A stretch of DNA of 64,000 nucleotides from Anaerolineaceae bacterium (lineage in GTDB: Bacteria; Chloroflexota; Anaerolineae; Anaerolineales; Anaerolineaceae). How positions within the stretch are numbered: the first letter of the stretch is position 1; every line of letters begins with the position of its first letter. Of the stretch, positions 63,350 through 64,000 are shown piece after piece. The stretch is taken from NCBI GenBank assembly GCA_002702705.1, contig PABH01000073.1:1-64000 (forward strand), given 5' to 3'. A program made the position numbers and the translations under genes. The notes under the pieces are model-generated. The model did not search any database and was not told where the DNA came from. It worked only from the letters and a program-made list of their open reading frames with translations.

Positions 63350-63375
63350 AATTTAACGACATATTAATATCAGAA

Positions 63376-64000
63376 TTAATGTTGATAAGTTTCCGGTAGA
63401 ATGGTATTGATCATCAAGTCATGGAATAAATCTGCTTCTTCCCAGATCATACCGTGCCCGGACTCTTCAAAGAAATACAACTGCTTCTGGGGTGCATCAA
63501 TCATCTCAAAGTATTCCTCAGGAATTTGATAAGGGTTATTCATATCGTTTCTCCCAAGCATCATATAAACTGGCACTTCAAAATTTATCCCATCCATGCG
63601 AAAATCCCTCGCTTGCAGTTGAGGATACACAATATTAAATGTATTCATCAGTCCCAACAAATAATAAACGCGATCCAACCATCCATACTCAGGCTGTTTG
63701 AGCATCAGCAGCAAAATATCGCCATCTTTTCGGTAGGCTTCATTTTTTATGTTTGGATATTCAAAGACACTATATTCGCGGCCAAAAAGGGTGGAATAGG
63801 GTTTGATGGGGCTTTTTCCAAAATAAGGCGGCTCACCCATTCTTTCAAGTGTTCGAACAAATTGGGTATCGCCTGTCTGGCGGGCATGTTCCATTACCAA
63901 GTCGTAAATTTTCTGGTCAGTTTCCTGTACATCCACCATCTGCGCGGTACCAATATAAGCGTGGAATAAATCAGGGCGCTGTTGAACGGTGTTTACACCA
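63376..64000 (-). CDS. HGGPG-type alpha/beta hydrolase, 5' part outside window (partial)
   Basis: The C-terminal 208 or so codons of an alpha/beta hydrolase; the frame stays open to the window edge at 64000, with NTVQQRPDLFHAYIGTAQMVDVQETDQ just before. This matches the region after the nucleophile elbow of the HGGPG/prolyl-aminopeptidase family and resembles the gene at 27829 (QKPDLYYAYIGIGQL). A catalytic Asp region (VYMMLGRNDMNNP) and His in FFEESGHGMIWEE are visible. The start, HGGPG motif and Ser lie outside the window, so completeness is unknown. Confidence 0.85.
   Translation of the reverse strand, partial: GVNTVQQRPDLFHAYIGTAQMVDVQETDQKIYDLVMEHARQTGDTQFVRTLERMGEPPYFGKSPIKPYSTLFGREYSVFEYPNIKNEAYRKDGDILLLMLKQPEYGWLDRVYYLLGLMNTFNIVYPQLQARDFRMDGINFEVPVYMMLGRNDMNNPYQIPEEYFEMIDAPQKQLYFFEESGHGMIWEEADLFHDLMINTILPETYQH

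Overview
The window looks like an accessory stretch of an AT-rich bacterial chromosome. The most likely source is a Chloroflexota (Anaerolineae-type) organism. This is an inference from gene content: a small Chloroflexota-type protein (354-593), several DUF families and F420/flavin LLM oxidoreductases common in that phylum, strong AAGGAG ribosome binding sites and table 11 codons. No rRNA, tRNA, CRISPR array, prophage or informational gene block is visible. Nearly all genes are single-domain accessory enzymes, membrane proteins or small regulators in short operons.

Layout. 0.3-4 kb: a small conserved protein, a DUF4386 membrane protein and two tandem beta-lactamase-fold serine hydrolases. 4-7 kb: a PerR-like regulator beside katG, with an AT-rich dyad upstream of perR. 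7-10.7 kb: a CPBP protease, an acetyltransferase, a membrane protein, an unlisted 49-residue exported-peptide ORF coupled to a chloramphenicol-phosphotransferase-like kinase, and a 31-nt palindrome at its promoter. 10.8-12.6 kb: two diverged copies of a hairpin repeat flank a SnoaL protein, a dihydrofolate-reductase remnant and an O-methyltransferase. 12.7-19.6 kb: an LLM oxidoreductase, DUF2200, an IS3 transposase remnant, a RibD/DHFR-like enzyme, RDD, DUF1330, a hydrolase, a GNAT and DUF1801. 19.6-27.6 kb: a serine hydrolase, an EAL-CZB signalling protein, a divergent SnoaL/TetR pair sharing a 39-nt palindrome, DinB, ACT and a rhodanese. 27.8-35.1 kb: an HGGPG hydrolase, a TetR-led operon (DinB/MDMPI enzyme, hydroxylaminobenzene-mutase-like protein, serine hydrolase), two paralogous quinone-oxidoreductase-type dehydrogenases and an XRE/membrane-protein pair. 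35-41.9 kb: a degenerate CPBP protein, a DLH, a VOC-MORN-LuxR/DUF805 operon, a TetR-SDR operon and an LLM enzyme. 42-52 kb: a NylB-like serine hydrolase, two CPBP proteases, a BON-MscS channel, a glycosyltransferase, an SF1B helicase, VOC and GNAT. 52-64 kb: pepT, CPBP, a methyltransferase, an acyltransferase, DUF1801-VIT, HAD, a PD40 lipoprotein, a small LuxR operon with an unlisted 42-residue membrane protein, a GMC oxidoreductase, OsmC and a truncated HGGPG hydrolase.

Themes: five beta-lactamase-fold hydrolases and five CPBP-type proteins suggest lineage-specific expansion of cell-surface or detoxification enzymes. PerR/KatG/OsmC point to oxidative stress defence. Several TetR-controlled modules have operators readable in the DNA. 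The most unusual items are the EAL-CZB protein (intact zinc site, altered EAL metal ligand), the LuxR-DUF805 fusion with an internal start, the covarying hairpin repeat, the DHFR stub and the two small membrane or exported ORFs. No single large undescribed system (defence island, secretion system, biosynthetic cluster) is evident.
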